NCBI GenBank assembly: GCA_020726505.1
Contig: JAHLEZ010000018.1
Location: 1,364,001 to 1,428,000 of the forward strand
Direction of reading: 5' to 3'
From: Leptodontidium sp. MPI-SDFR-AT-0119
Lineage: Eukaryota > Ascomycota > Leotiomycetes > Helotiales > Leptodontidiaceae
DNA: 64,000 nt
Shown here: positions 1-12,559 of the stretch, one piece after another
How positions within the stretch are numbered: the stretch's first letter is position 1
Layout: each line of letters opens with the position of its first letter
Program-made: the position numbers and the translations under genes
The notes under the pieces: model-generated
Told to the model about the DNA's origin: nothing
Seen by the model: only the letters and a program-made list of their open reading frames with translations
Database searches by the model: none

Positions 1-506
1 TTTCGGCAAGCGCTATCCTTTGTTTATACTTGGTTGTTTTGGAGGACATATTAGAAGAGGAAGACGGCCTTAGGCCGTCGTTGATATTTCCTTTGGTATA
101 CTTAAGCGTAGGAACACGCTAACGACAGAAGGGGGATAATGTCACGATTTGAAGGATCACGTGCGTCTTGGCCCTGAGGCTCGGCAGCCTTACTACACAG
201 AGAAGCCAAGACAAGAATAGAATCATAGGACTAGGGGTCACGTGACGGTATAAAGCTTTTGGAGCTTTAGGATCTAAGGCTCCTGAGGGATCTAATAGGA
301 ACCAAAAGTCCTATATAAGTAAAGTAGTTTCCTAAGTAATAAAGCTTCGTGCTTAAATCATTATAACAAGTTTACCTTTAAGTTTACTACTACTTATAAC
401 GCCTTAATTCCTATTGAGAATCGTACTCTTGTGACTTCACTTTATAGCTGATACTAATCGACGAAGCTTGTACGCCGCGTACCAGTCAGATTCCAGCAAC
501 GTTACA
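1..506 (+). mobile_element. 3' end and LTR of a decayed Gypsy-type retrotransposon
   Basis: Positions 1-138 look like the 3' end of an element's internal region. They finish in a purine-rich tract (about 128-135) followed by TAA and then TGTCACG at 139. The larger Gypsy element further right has the same layout: purine tract, TAA, then TGTGACG. The LTR would begin at 139 and carries a TATATAA box near 312. Its right end is uncertain; the best candidate is the GTTACA ending near 506. The rest of the element lies outside the window. No coding frame survives. Confidence 0.5.
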
Positions 507-539
507 TCTATAACTTAATTAAAGTATCAAAAACCTTTA

Positions 540-1765
540 AAGGTAGTATTAGCGTATCTTGAGGCTTTAGGAGCGTTAGATCTGTCGATTTATTACTGTT
601 TTCTAATAGTAAAGGGCTTATTAGTGGCTTAGTAACAAATACCGGCTATAAACCCGTAGTTCTCTACCCCGATTTAATATTAGAAGGTGTAACACTTTCT
701 TGACGTGCCTTCTAATAGTAAATAAGAAAGTTGCGCTTACTAATTAGTATAGAATTAATTAAAGAACTCAATCTTTATAACTCTTTCCAATAAGCACGCT
801 TAAGTGCGGAGAAAATCGTCAAATCGAGAGGTTATAAGACGTGTGACGTATATATAAATAAGAATAAGAGGTAGATATTATGCTCGAGGCACTTCCAAAG
901 GAATTCTGTAGTCTCGTGGCTCTTATGGCTGTCTAAGATGAGGAGTCTTATTAAATAATCACGTGGTTGCGTCTAAGGGATAAACACTTTTTCTAGCCAC
1001 TTTAAAGCCGTAGTATTAGTAGTCTACTTATTTTCAGTGGCTGTGAAGTGTTAATTATCGAATATCTCTAATTAAGATAGAAACTATTATTGTTACACCG
1101 ACTTTCCCTTGTAAATTACTAGTGGTTGTGTCGAAACTCTAGTTGCAGAGATACACTCAATAATTGTCGTCTAAGTACGTGAACTTAGCTGTTTTGCTTA
1201 AACCTTGCGTATTTCGACACTCCTTATAATATATTTATTTAAACTATAACCTTCTATAATACTAGCTTCGTCTATATTCTATTATTGATTGGCTAGAATA
1301 GCTCTAATTGCCGGAATATCCAGTTTTTGGAACTAAGGCCATATAACTTTAGACCGAGCGTAATTAACACGTACGGAATCGATATATATCTGCCTCTTAG
1401 TCTTAAGAACAAGATTACGAGCCAAAAATCGAGTCATCCAGTGTTTTCCGAGTGGTTTGTGGTCCCCTTAAAGAGCTAGAAGCCTTTCTCTAAAAACCCG
1501 AATCTATACGTGTGTAACTCTATGGCTAAGAGCCTCTTGATTCAAAATCTAATTAGTCAATCGTTCCTCTACGACTATAGGTAGTCTTTGCAAGTAACTA
1601 GTAGCCTCTTGACGTGGTTGAGTCGTGGTGTTGCGGTGATAGAGTGTAGACCTCGGAATACCCTACTTAAGGGATGCCTTTCGTACTAACTTGCCATTTA
1701 CAATCTCCTCAAGCGCACACATGACATTATACTTAGTATATTAAGGCTTCATGATCGAAACAATT
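540..1765 (-). pseudogene. Fot1/pogo-type DDE transposase remnant, RIP-mutated
   Basis: No open frame survives, but translating the minus strand through stops gives the order of a fungal pogo/Fot1 transposase. A psq-type helix-turn-helix (GIPRSTLYHR) lies near 1670-1730 and a CENP-B/Tc5-type segment (GKHWMTRFLARN) near 1410-1450. The first acidic motif (DEASI) is near 1260-1285, and TSHVL*PLDLTIFSALKRAYWKEL lies in parts near 780-850. Stops fall where Trp or Gln is expected (TGG or CAR changed to TAG/TAA), the pattern RIP produces. Terminal inverted repeats were not found with certainty. It is a dead copy lying directly beside the LTR fragment. Confidence 0.72.
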
Positions 1766-1855
1766 CACATTCTAAATTTCAGACAAATCGATTAAAGAAT
1801 GAGGATATAATTAATTATTGAAGTTGAGAGGTATAAGTAGCGGTGAGTTAAGCGA

Positions 1856-1895
1856 GGTGGGCCAAAGGCGGGGGTGGGCCAAAGGGGGGGGTGAG
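1856..1895. repeat. two-unit G-rich tandem repeat
   Basis: GGTGGGCCAAAGG occurs twice in a row here, followed by a G run. It is a short local duplication between the transposase remnant and the dispersed repeat. No function is apparent. Confidence 0.6.
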
Positions 1896-1918
1896 ACGTT
1901 AACCCACCCATTAATTAA

Positions 1919-2152
1919 CCTCATGATCTAGCGAACAGCAGCTTGTTGTTTAACTTCCTGCTAGTGTTAGGAAATGTCTCAGCAAACGAAGGGATACTGG
2001 GATAACATATTCGAAAGCCACCCTCGAATCAGCATGTTTAGGTTTTGTGTCGCTGAGGGAAAAGCTAAAGAGAATTGGAAGGTAGATAAGCAAAAATCTA
2101 GCAGAATCTACCTCCGCCATTTTGTTTACAAGCTTCTACTTCTATAATATCC
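1919..2152 (+). repeat. dispersed repeat A, copy 1
   Basis: About 234 bp starting CCTCATGATCTAGCG. It matches, at roughly 75-80% by eye, the reverse complement of 22088-22318. Shared landmarks are CAGCTTGT, TTTAAC, CCTGCTAG, GAAAGCCA, TTAGGTTTT, GAAGGTAGAT and CTCCGCCATTT. No open frame or terminal inverted repeat was recognised. It could be a solo LTR or a non-autonomous element. Confidence 0.75.
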
Positions 2153-2755
2153 TGGCCTCTGACCCTTATCTTTCAGGCTGGTATTTACTGTATACTCAAT
2201 CTAGCCCTTAATTGCGTCATCAAATGCAGGAATATTGATAGACCAAAAGAGTAGTAGAGACTAACTTCGCTATATTAAAAGCAGCTATCACTTTTGTTTC
2301 AAGATACGCAGCGCTTTCAATCAAAGGCACTAGCGAAATGGAGAGACTATAATAATCTTTATAGTGAATGCAGGGACGAACTTTATTCAGGGGGTAGAGG
2401 TGAGGGTTGGGAAGAGTGGGTTCGGATTTGGCAGCCATGGGTTCAGGTTTTCACCTGTCCGAGTTTAGACTAGAGAAAGGCAAGCAAGTACTGAGAAATT
2501 TTGTCAGCTTATAGCCTTAGTTGAAAGAGGCTTACGTGGCAAATCAATCAATCAATCAACCCGCGGAAAATTCTTTACCCCCGCCGCCTTCGAGGACTGG
2601 TCTTGATCATCTATATGGGTACCGTCGATACGCTAAGTCCGGAGTAGCAGCCTCACTACGCCCATTCCCTCCTTTGACCACAAAAATACCTTGCGTCTCA
2701 TATTTGCTCGCAGCTATCCACCAGCCACCGGAGAACAAAACTTAGCAAGCAATTT
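2153..2755. other. gene-free stretch downstream of the HeLo-TPR gene
   Basis: No convincing gene. It includes a short AATC tandem run (about 2542-2559) and the 3' flank of the minus-strand gene that follows. The small open frames here have no recognisable domain. Confidence 0.5.
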
Positions 2756-5700
2756 TTAGCCAACCCAAATCAGCACCCCAACCTTGAGACCATTATACCC
2801 CGCGGCCCGAACGGCACATACAAAGCAAGGCCCTCCAGGGAGGCGAATTACTGCGTTCTTCCCCATTTCGGAGCACCACGCGCGAGCGACCGCCTGGGCG
2901 CCCTTAGCCGTAGCATTAATCACAATGACCCTTCCACTGCCCTCGACCTCAGCTTCCGGACTGTTGCTCTTCAGCTCCGAAACCGACCAGACCCTTCCGG
3001 TAAATAGAGACAACTCTCTCTCGTGGACCTGGTGAGACCCTTGCCATCGATCATTGCCCAGCGGTGGTCGGCAAACCGGGAGCGTCACGAAGATGGGGTT
3101 TGTGAAGAGCCTGTATGAGAACGGGTTAGAGTCCTTGCCTCGCTGGAAAGTAATACAAGCCCGGCACTCCATATTTTCGCCTTCGTCCAGGTTTCGTACT
3201 TTGCTGAGCCGGATCTCCTTGACCTCATAGGCGGCGCCTTCCTTCTCCTGGGCCGGAGCCGCCGGCACCTTCCATTTGGTGGGGTCTATCATCTCAGCGA
3301 CGTAACTGGCCACCTTCTCCCCGGGCCGCTTCTGGGTCGGATCTTCACCCAGCCTGGGCCCGACCCAAATGGCGCCATCGAGGCCTGCACTGCTCTGGAA
3401 CGGAGAGGCGCGCCGGGCGCTCAGCCGGACGTGTCGAGCCTTGGACCCGTCAATTGGCGCATCGAAAGTGACAGCCGGGCATGGGCCGACCCAGCCGCCT
3501 AGCGAGATGATACCCGGCAAGCAACCGAGGACGCTGGCCAGGACGGTGCGGGATCTCCAGTAAGAAGCGTGGCCGGGAAGGGCCAGGCCGCAGTCGTAGA
3601 ACGGCGCGATGCCGAGGCGGTCGCCGACAGGGCCGGAGCACATAATCAGAGCAGACATGAGGGTGAAGGCAAACCACTTGCCGGGGAGCATCGTGCCGAA
3701 AAGCCAGTCGTGCAGGTTAACATTGACGTCTCCCAAGGCGAAGATCCGCTCGTACGCTTCCTCAGCAGAGACGCGGGTCTCTTCGAGGAATGGCCAGCGC
3801 ATTCGCCGCGCAAAGAGCAGCAGCCCCTCGACCTGCTGCATGTGCACGCGCGAGTGCATCTCCACGTTCATACCAAAGAGATCGAAGTCCTGAGCCAGAA
3901 ACTCGCTGCGTAGCTCATGCTGCCTCGCCGGGTTCGCCGCCGCCGCCTCGATCGCCTCTACGGCCCGTTGAACGGCTCTCTTGGCGTTCGCAAGACCCTG
4001 GCGCGTGGCGGCAGTGGCCTCGGCGCCGGCAAGCTCGACGGCCCGCTGGTAGGCCTTCTCGGCTCGCCGACTGTGTCCTTGTTTGAGGGTGGCGGCACCA
4101 AGGCACGACCAGGCTTCGGCGGACCGCGGGTCGAGAAGAGTCGCCATCAGCGCATCTTCTTCGGCTTCTTCAAGGTTGCCCTGTCCCAGCTTGGCGGCGG
4201 AGCGACTGCTGCGGTAGATGGCGCTGCGGAGGTCAATATCGATCGAGCGGTTGTAGTGCTCGACGGCCTCGACATAGTTGGCCGAGCCCATGGCTGCATT
4301 GCCCCTATCTCGGTGCCGCTCTGCTTCGGCCACCTGCGCTGCGTTGGGTTCATTCACACCGTTTGTGTCGACCTTGACGTTGGTGAGTACAATGTCGACG
4401 TGCCTCAACCACAAATCTGAAATGATGAGAGATGCGAGGACCCGGTGTGTCAGCCCGGCATAGTTGTCGGCCGCCTCAATCGTCTGCAGCCGCATTGCCA
4501 GTTCTTTGGCTACGATGACTTGACGCAAGAAGTTCCATAACCCGATATACTCGTCGCTTATGCTGAGGAATTGCAACCCGACGCACGATGTTGTGGTGAA
4601 GTCGGCAAATACATCGTCGCGGTTGAGCACCCCGTACAGGTCGCCGATCCATAGAGACGGATCTTTGGCGTAAGATTGGTTGAAGTATTTAATTCTAGGA
4701 TATTTGTTAGTAAACTATGGTCATAAAGCTACGGGGACTAGTAAAGTGGTGATAGGCGGTAAGAGCAGAGCTGGAGTAACGCAGGTGACATACCCAACGG
4801 TACCAACCATATCTTTAACATTTAAGTCGTCCGTAGTTGGATCCCAGCCAAACGCGCGACTACCCTTCTGCAGCTCGTCTAGTCTGCGGAGTAGGTTGCT
4901 TGCCGGCATGACCGGAAGCTTGTTGCGGTTGACGAAGACGCTGTACGTGTGTGGCTTTTCGTTCTCAAATTCCCAGCACTCGAGTCCAAACCCCTCAACA
5001 GTCACAGTTCCCGGGTTGGCATTCTCGAATTTCGGGTGGCTCTCCACGTCGAGCAAGACGTGGCTCTCCGAGTCGGTAGAGGAGAACCGTCTGTCGGTAT
5101 CCCACTCCTTCATATACTTCTTTTTCTTGTAAAGTTCTTCGTCCTATCAGCTCGAGTCGCTATACAACCAAGAAGGAAACTAGCTAGTCATCCTTACCGA
5201 AAGAGGCATGCGCTGGTCGCACAAAGCCTTTAACTTCGTCCTCCAGAGCGGTTGGCCAATTTTTGTCCACACTGACACTCCACTCCGCTCCAGCCGAGGC
5301 GCGTGTTGAGTTCGCGAGAGGCTCCACCACATGAACAAGCAGCGCCCCAAACTTTTTCTCAGCCAAGTAGTTATTAAAGCTCCGCTCTAAATCATCCTCA
5401 TTCTCATCACTCACACTGAGGCCGGCCAGCTCCTCGTTCACTGTAGCGTGCAACTCCTTCAGCCGATCCCCTGCAATCCGGCCCAAGTCCGACTCTCCAT
5501 CATCCATGGCGTCGCTCAGCAGCCGCAACCCCCGTTGGTCTACGGCGAGCCGGACAGCTGACACCATCTGCCTGTCCACGTCCTCGCGCATGCCTGGGAA
5601 CAACGCATACAGCCCGTCAACGAAGCCATGGACCTCAGATGCTAGTACCAACGCTTTGTCCGCTCCACTGACACCGAACCGGTCAACGCTGCCGTCCACC

Positions 5701-6149
5701 ACCCACACAGCCGTCCCGACTTTCGCTTGGTTGCCCTCAAGCGCTGTCACTCTGCGTAGCCGCTCCGCCATTTCCTCAAATACTTTCCCGAGGACTGGTT
5801 CAGCACGCTGCGCCTCCGGATCCATCGACAGCCCGTAACGCCTCTTAAGCGCTACATCATCTATGCCCTTCTCTCTCGGATGCCGCAAGCCCATCATCAG
5901 CCCCGTGGCGGCAGAGCGGAGGCTGGCATGCTCGAGTTGCGGCTTGGGCTGCTGAGCGCCAGCATCTTCGAGGAGCCCGATCTCGTAACCCCACCAAAGG
6001 AAGCGAAAACGCTCAATCTCGAGCCGGACGGCAGCCTTTGGGGGGTTGGATTCGGTCCTGGTGCTAGGGTGGTGGCCTATGGTAGGGAAGTCGAGGACAC
6101 AGGCGCGCCAGAGGGTTGCGAGGGGGGGAATTGATAACGCAGCTGCCAT
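2756..6149 (-). CDS. HeLo domain-TPR fusion protein (putative cell-death/incompatibility protein)
   Basis: Three exons: 6149-5198, 5136-4794 and 4694-2756, giving 1077 residues with the frame kept across both introns. Intron 1 (5197-5137) has donor GTAAGG; intron 2 (4793-4695) has donor GTATGT and acceptor CTAG. Residues 1 to about 230 resemble a HeLo domain, the membrane-active cell-death domain of HET-S-type proteins: LEIERFRFLWWG at 43-54, and later a VVD...F block followed by VDGLYALFPGM. Two to three TPR units lie at about 550-665 (RDRGNAAMGSANYVEAVEHY and EAWSCLGAATLKQGHSRRAE). The C-terminal third has hydrophobic stretches (KWFAFTLMSALIMC and LASVLGCLPGIISLGGW) but no family I recognise. 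The coding region is intact and GC-rich next to RIP-damaged DNA. The role in programmed cell death is inferred from the HeLo family and is not shown here. A predictor may split it into two genes. Confidence 0.8.
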
Positions 6150-6574
6150 GACTTTGCTTTGCTGGGGATGAGTGTGGGAGGGAAGGGGAAGGATGAAGGG
6201 AAAGCATTCATTCGCATGGCCAAGAATGAAAAGTCTGGGAGGGAAGAAGAGATGGGACGAACGTCTGGGAACCTTATACTTTAACAACAACAAGAACGGA
6301 GGCTGTGTTCTATTTAGAGGTTGTGTTCTATTTAATGCCAAGCCAATCCCATCGGAGGGAGTGAACCGATTAGGTAAGGCTCCTGTTGATCGGAAATCCT
6401 TTTGTGGGGGAGGGCAGGGGCGGGGGGGGAACTGTTGGCAACCAGGACCCGCTAAGAAGATGAAAGTAGAAATAAGAAGGGCGAGAAGCTTAAAGCTGAA
6501 GACGTTACGCAAAGAACAATAATTCGTCATAGCGTTGACTATCGCCCAAAATTGCACCAAATCCCTGGGCAGTT
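6150..6574. other. upstream region of the HeLo-TPR gene up to the LINE insertion
   Basis: About 425 bp that should contain the 5' leader and promoter of the minus-strand HeLo-TPR gene. Two near copies of TGTTCTATTTA lie near 6306-6335, and a G-rich run lies at 6412-6429. No gene seen. The LINE target site begins at 6575, so a transposon now sits about 430 bp upstream of the start codon. Confidence 0.5.
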
Positions 6575-6586
6575 ACTCATTCATGG
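6575..6586. repeat. target-site duplication of the LINE, left copy
   Basis: ACTCATTCATGG at 6575-6586 recurs exactly at 19869-19880, directly after the LINE poly(A). The leading A may belong to the poly(A), so the duplication is 11 or 12 bp. Confidence 0.9.
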
Positions 6587-6726
6587 CCAACACACTTTTT
6601 CGGGACTCCTGACCCCCCTGCCTTTGAACCACACCTGTTTCCATCTTATAAACTACCTCCTAACCAACCGATCTCCTTGCCCCTAGGCCTTGCAGTGGTA
6701 TATTACCGCTGTAATAGCCGGGAGCT

Positions 6727-8320
6727 ATGGAGCCCCTATTCGACCCCTTCGACTCCTCAGAGCCCCCCACACCTACGCTAACGCCTAGAGACCTAGGAGA
6801 GCTTCCTACTAGGCTATTAGGAGTAGTAGAATCGACCGAGATTACTCCTAGAGCCCCTAGAGACTTAGGGGGCTCTATTTCCAACTCCCGGGGGCAAAAT
6901 ACCCCTATTCGGCTCTTATCGACTAGTGCGGCTCAACTGGCCCCTGTAAAGCGCGGACCATCAAACAACCCCACTAATAACTAACACATCAACAAGACGC
7001 CAAGAATCAATACAGACTTTAATGGAAAATATCACCAAAACTAAACCTACTTCCAAAGTAGTCAAACCGGTAATACTAGTCAAAAGCTAGTTCTTGAAGC
7101 CAGAGACCTGCTAGTAAGAGCATACTCAGCTACTAAGTCACGGGACGAGCAAGGGAAACTACTTGATTTACTTGAAATATTCAGGGAATACACAGAATAT
7201 AATAGAATCAAGAATACGACTTCTATTCTAGCCTCTCAAGTAGTTAACTTAGAGAGAGCAACAAAGAAAATCGAAACACAAGCTACTAAGTCAACTACTT
7301 GGGCTAAAATAGCCGAAAAAGCTCACTTACAATAACTAACAATAACAACTCAGGTCAATAGTATAGCAACTAGTAGTACTAGTAATAGCGGTGCTAAGGG
7401 GAATAGGGCTAGGGCTCCGGGTAGCCCTAGGAACCCTACTGATAAGGGCAAAGGTAAGTTTGCTCTTACTAAGAGATGTACCCTCTTATAGGCACGGAAT
7501 GTCCAAGTAAACACCTTCTCTTCTATTACTACGCGCAATTTGCTTAATTCTGCTTTTAATAAGAAGGGAATACAAGGACTAGTTGTTTCTTCTGTTTCCC
7601 TTTCTTTAAGGGGTAATTTAGTAGTTACTACTACCCCCGATTTTGATATTGAGTTCTTGATTTTAAACGAGTCAATTATTAAGGGGGTGCTTCCCGATTT
7701 GATTTTAATTCAGAGAGGAGAGCCATAGTATAAGGTTACTATTCATGGTATCCCTATTAGGGAGTTTAATACAGAAGAGGGATTAAACTCTAAGCTAGTC
7801 GCTGAAGAGATTTAAACCTTTAATAAAGGTTTTACTCCTGTAGGAAAATCCTTTTGGACTACTCCTAAAGAAAAACGCGACTTAGGCTTAGTACAAACAA
7901 GTACTATTGTAGTAGCTTTCCTAAGCCAAGAGCAAGCAAAAAGAGCTATATTAAATAGGCTTTATATTACGGGTATTTCAGCTAAAGTAGTAAAATACAT
8001 AACTACTCCTAGTACTTCTCAATGTACTAGATGCGCTGGTTTTGGGCACTCTGAAGTTCTCTGTAAGAGAGCTAAAAAGTGTATTTTATACGTAGAAAAT
8101 CATACAAGTAAGTAACACAGCTGTAATACTTGTAAATCAAATACTAAGTGTTTACACTTAAGTATGAGATGCGCAAATTGTAATAGTACTACTCATATGG
8201 CTAATTCCAAGCTATGTGAGGTTTACTTAGCAATAAAAAATAAAGCAAATAATACTAGTAGTACTAGTAGGCCTATTGTAATAGACGAACTAATCACAGC
8301 TAATGATAATTGGTCTTAAA
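6727..8320 (+). pseudogene. LINE ORF1 (gag-like, zinc knuckles), broken
   Basis: The frame opens at the ATG at 6727 with a Pro/Ser/Thr-rich start (MEPLFDPFDSSEPPTPTL) and is broken first at about 6982 and then repeatedly. Between about 8020 and 8215 three closely spaced zinc-knuckle motifs can be read: CTRCAGFGHSEVLCKR, then CNTCKS..CLHLSMRC, then CANCNSTTHMANSKLC. This is the arrangement of nucleic-acid-binding ORF1 proteins of Tad-type LINEs. It lies just upstream of ORF2, whose first codons (about 8312 on) precede the Gypsy insertion point. Confidence 0.8.
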
Positions 8321-8354
8321 ACACTACAAATTAATGTGAATAAGAGTCTCTCTA

Positions 8355-8359
8355 CTACA
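8355..8359. repeat. Gypsy target-site duplication, left copy
   Basis: CTACA at 8355-8359 matches CTACA at 15848-15852. With one copy removed, the LINE ORF2 frame reads straight across the junction, which confirms this as the insertion site. Confidence 0.9.
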
Positions 8360-8608
8360 TGTGACGACTGTCGCTGTCCAGAGCCTCATTTCCACCGGCT
8401 CCACTTAGTGCTGCCTGATCAGGACGTACCGAGATTACTATAGTGCTAGGTATATTAACCTCTTGTATATAGACTTATTCTTTCCTTACCTTCTTTCCTC
8501 TGTAGTTGTAGATTTTAAGTTGATACTTAGTATCGTTATATGTCTCTTGTGTTAATATGTGAGGCGTCAGTTACACGTGATTGCCGTCTTTCTAGGGCAA
8601 GCGTCATA
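8360..8608 (+). repeat. Gypsy 5' LTR
   Basis: 249 bp beginning TGTGACG and ending CGTCATA. The 3' LTR ends CGTCACA, the exact inverse of TGTGACG, so this copy has one C-to-T change in its terminal repeat. The two LTRs differ at about a dozen positions, and every difference I see is a C/T or G/A transition. A TATATA box lies near 8472. Confidence 0.93.
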
Positions 8609-9419
8609 TTATCTACAACTCTTTTCTTTACGTCTAAGAAGACAGTAAATATCCCTCGCCCCTTAATTCTCCTGTGAGTAGTTACGACCTAGAAGCTCAA
8701 ATACAGGAAAGGCCTATACTAAGCTTTATAGCTTGACGAATAGTAGTATTAAAACCCCTACTAATAGCGAAGTTAATATCCACTTCGCTACTATTACCCT
8801 TATTCTCCTCCCCGACCTCTACCTCTACACGACGAAGTCGAAACCCTCTCTTCGCCGGACCTCTCCCTCTAACTCGACAAATCAAGCCGAAAGTCGTCCC
8901 TCCTACAGTAAAGTAATCTGCTGAAGACGCCGATATGTCGTCTGCCTCTTCTTCTATCCCCCTCCCCGACTCTCCCGATGCCAACACTCCTAGAGCCAAC
9001 ACACCTAGCGTCGGCCCTAGCCAAACAACGAGTCAGTACACGCCAGGAAGTAATATAGAGCCTACAAGGACACACATAAGAGAGACACTATAGGAAAGCC
9101 GACTTCGTATTTTAAAAGAGCAACTCACGGAGAGTCGCTTAGAGAACTAGCAGTTAAAGCTGTCGTTCTAATAATAGCGACTTACGACTAACGAGCCTCT
9201 ACTACGTAGACCCGCCCCAAGATCTGTAACTTTCCAAGAAGAGGACACACTCCTTTATCCCTTAATTAAGAAAACTCCTGCCCCCGAGCTAGACAAAGGT
9301 AAAGGTAAGGCATAAAGTGCTCCTGATCTTAGTAGACTACTAGACGACGATAGTAATAACGGCTACCGACCTCCTCGCATCTCACGTCGTCGTTCCCCCT
9401 CTTTCCTTAAGTTATCTTA

Positions 9420-10350
9420 GATGTCTACGGCCTCACGAATCGAGAAGATTCTTAACCTAAACGATAAGTTTTTAGACGGCGTCGATTATAGTCCACGTTT
9501 ATAGGAAGTCTAGGTCTAGAACGCCCTACGCCGGTACGACGAATACTTCGTCGACGACGACTACTAAAAGGACTAGTTACTTATATAAACAAAAGGAACA
9601 GCTCGCACCTTCTTAGAACCCTCTTTCTTGTCCCCGACGCTTAACGAAGACGGAAACCTAGTAGATGCGCTTGACTTAGTTGACTAAGTAGTCAAATTCT
9701 TGACTAACCCCTATAAGTAATAGATAGCGCGTAACCTTTACTTCGTGTTAAAGATAAAAGCCACAAGATAAACCTTTTAAGACTTCTATTAATAGTTCAG
9801 AATTCTTGTTAGTTAAGGCGGCGTAACTAATAAGTTAATCCTTAAAATAGACTTATAAGACAAGTTCTTATCCCGCCTACGTAAGTAACTGTTCTATAAG
9901 TATTAGAGAGCTAGAACTCTAGAAGAGTATATAAAAGTAGTCTAAGCTAAGGACTAAGGACAGATCGTGAAGAATACTATCTACGTTAGTCGCTCTAGCC
10001 CCTTAGCGACAAGTATAAATTCCCACCCCTAGTCCTAAGTTAATATCTCCTTAGAGACTACGGGAAAGTCACTTTAAGCTTCTATTACTTCTTCGTCTTA
10101 GAGACGAGAGACTAATTAGCCCCTAAGTCAATAAATCTCTACACGAGCCGATATACCTCGTGCTTAAACACTAACGAATGCCCCACGGCATTTCGCCTAA
10201 CGGCCCCTTAGTCGTGGTTATACCTCCCGTGTTAACGAGATAAAAGTAAGCGCCGACGACGGCGGTCTTATGTCTAACAGTTAAGCTATAGACGACGACA
10301 ACTTACTAATAAAGGAACTTACCCTACAAGTAAAAGACTTAGCTTAAGAA
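9420..10350 (+). pseudogene. Gypsy gag remnant
   Basis: Reading through stops from about 9420 gives a Gag capsid-like segment with RIEKILNLNDKFLDGVDY, later TARTFLEPSF and then FLTNPY, in the order expected for fungal Gypsy Gag. A nucleocapsid zinc knuckle could not be read with confidence. The frame is broken roughly every 10-20 codons. Confidence 0.65.
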
Positions 10351-12559
10351 AAGGCTCCTTCTTAGGCATAATACGAGATATACGACATCTTAACCTTACG
10401 AAGCTTCTTAACAGACCAGCGCTCACCACTCGTATCGCTCTCTCTAAGAATAGACTTACGTATAAACTACCCGCACTTCTTAATTCCGGAGCTAATAGTT
10501 ATTGTTTTATTAATTACTCTCTTTTAAAGTCTCTTTCTTTCTTTTTAAAACCTTTAATTCACTTACTACCTTCACTTGTCCTTATTAAAGGATTTGATAG
10601 TCGAACTAGCTGGACTATTAGCTACTATATTACGTTAAATTTAATAGTCGACAAGTGTCTACAGTTATTTACTCCTTTCTTAATCACTTACTTGGGAAAC
10701 TATAGAGTAATTATTAAAAGATTATAACTAGAGTATCACGAAGTGCTCTTAGATGCCGCCAAACGACGGCTCATCTAGCTATTAGACTACCCCCTAATAA
10801 TAAGTTATAGTAAACTAATTAAAGTCTGAGACTTACGTGTACACAAGATTTACTAACGCCACTAGCGCGACGCTAAGCGTAGAGACGCTAAGTTGCGTAA
10901 ATTTTAGAGCCACTATAATACTTAATTTATTGAGTCGACTTCGACAGCTAACTTACCCCTACCTCCCGCGCTAAGTATAAATACCTTGGAAACTCTACTA
11001 GAATCAATAACCGCCGAAGTAAGGACTTATAAAATATTCAGACTTACTGTTTACTTAGAGTCTACTACTTCGTGTTATAGTAACTATAATAGCCCGCTAT
11101 AAGACGATTCTATGGCCAATTCTAGCCGGCGCGCTAAGTCAAATTTCGACATACACGCTAGTTACTCCCTTACTTTCTTAATAACCTCGGAACCTATTAC
11201 TGTCAAACCCCCGACTATTATTAAGTCCAGAAAACCAGCGATTATATCAATAGAAAATTAAACCCGACATCCCGCGTAGTATAGTCAAATTATATTAGAT
11301 GCCGAAGATACTAATTCTACGGATACACAGTTGTCGAGCTTACACTTACAGCTAATCTTTAACCACGGAACCACTATAAGTCGTAGAAAGAAAGATCAGG
11401 GAAACCTACTATAGTCGTGCTAGAAGTGTGAAGTCGAGAATTTATACCCCCCCAGAATCGAGCCCACGGCGTTAGTAGAAGAAATTCACCCCCTTATTTC
11501 TTTAACACTTAGTACTTCGTCTACTTTTTCTTTCCTTCTTATTTTAAGTATAAAACCCCTTATATATTCCTTACTTTCTTCTCTTACTATACCTTTTAAT
11601 AGATACTTCGTTTCAAAATATATAGTAGCCTCTAGAAGTGGCCGCGCCGCTGTGTTAATTAGAGAAGCTGCGCCAATAATGAATTCTATATTAACTTCTG
11701 AGAGTTAGAAATACTTAGATCCACGCCTTTTAAATGTATAATATCGCCCTTAGTTAATCCCTAATACTAGTACTACTGTCAAACCTACTTCTGTTGTCAA
11801 TACTCTATGTACTGCAGAGCTCTCGTATTAATAAGTGCGACATGTAATAAAGCCTAAAAAGCGCGCGCACTCCGCTATTAACGGTCCTCTACTTTAGCTA
11901 GGAAGTATATTAAATAACTAGCCTAGTTAACATATATAACGGTCCCCACGACTAGATAATATATATATCTTAACTAAACTGGCCCGAATAGAAGTTACTG
12001 AGCTAGAGAGCGGAACCGCCGAGCTCTTATACTCTTGAGACTAGACTAACTCCCCCTAATTCGCTCCTTCTACGCGTAGAACACATACTAAGGACTACGC
12101 TAATTCACTTTAGAAGATATAAACGTAGCTCTCTCTCGCACACGACTCGACTATAAAAGCTCCTCCTTCTCTAACTTCTTCTCCTTAACTACGAGATGAG
12201 TTACTAATTATAAAGCGACGTAAGAAAGCTCGTCGACGTCTAATCGTTGAGATCTTCTCGATTAGCGCCGTAGCGTTTTATATATTAATAAAACAGAAGT
12301 CTAAAGATGAGATATTCGTAGTAACTCTTTAAGAGATTAATACTCTAATTAATTAAAGAAACTAAGAGCGAGAGAAAGCCGCTGCTATATTAGCCCTGAC
12401 TGTCGAACTCACTCACTGTCGCCAGTTAGTTATACAGTTTACACTCTCTATTCAAGAGCTAGACACTGAGCTAATAATTCCCTTAGAATACGCTAATTAG
12501 ACTCACGTATTCTCTAAGGCAGAAAGTAATATTCTCCTCCCTTACTACTCGTACGATCA

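Noticed and set aside
3369..4463. Several plus-strand open frames of 64-167 codons
   Set aside because: They are antisense shadows of the GC-rich HeLo-TPR coding region, with no domain of their own.
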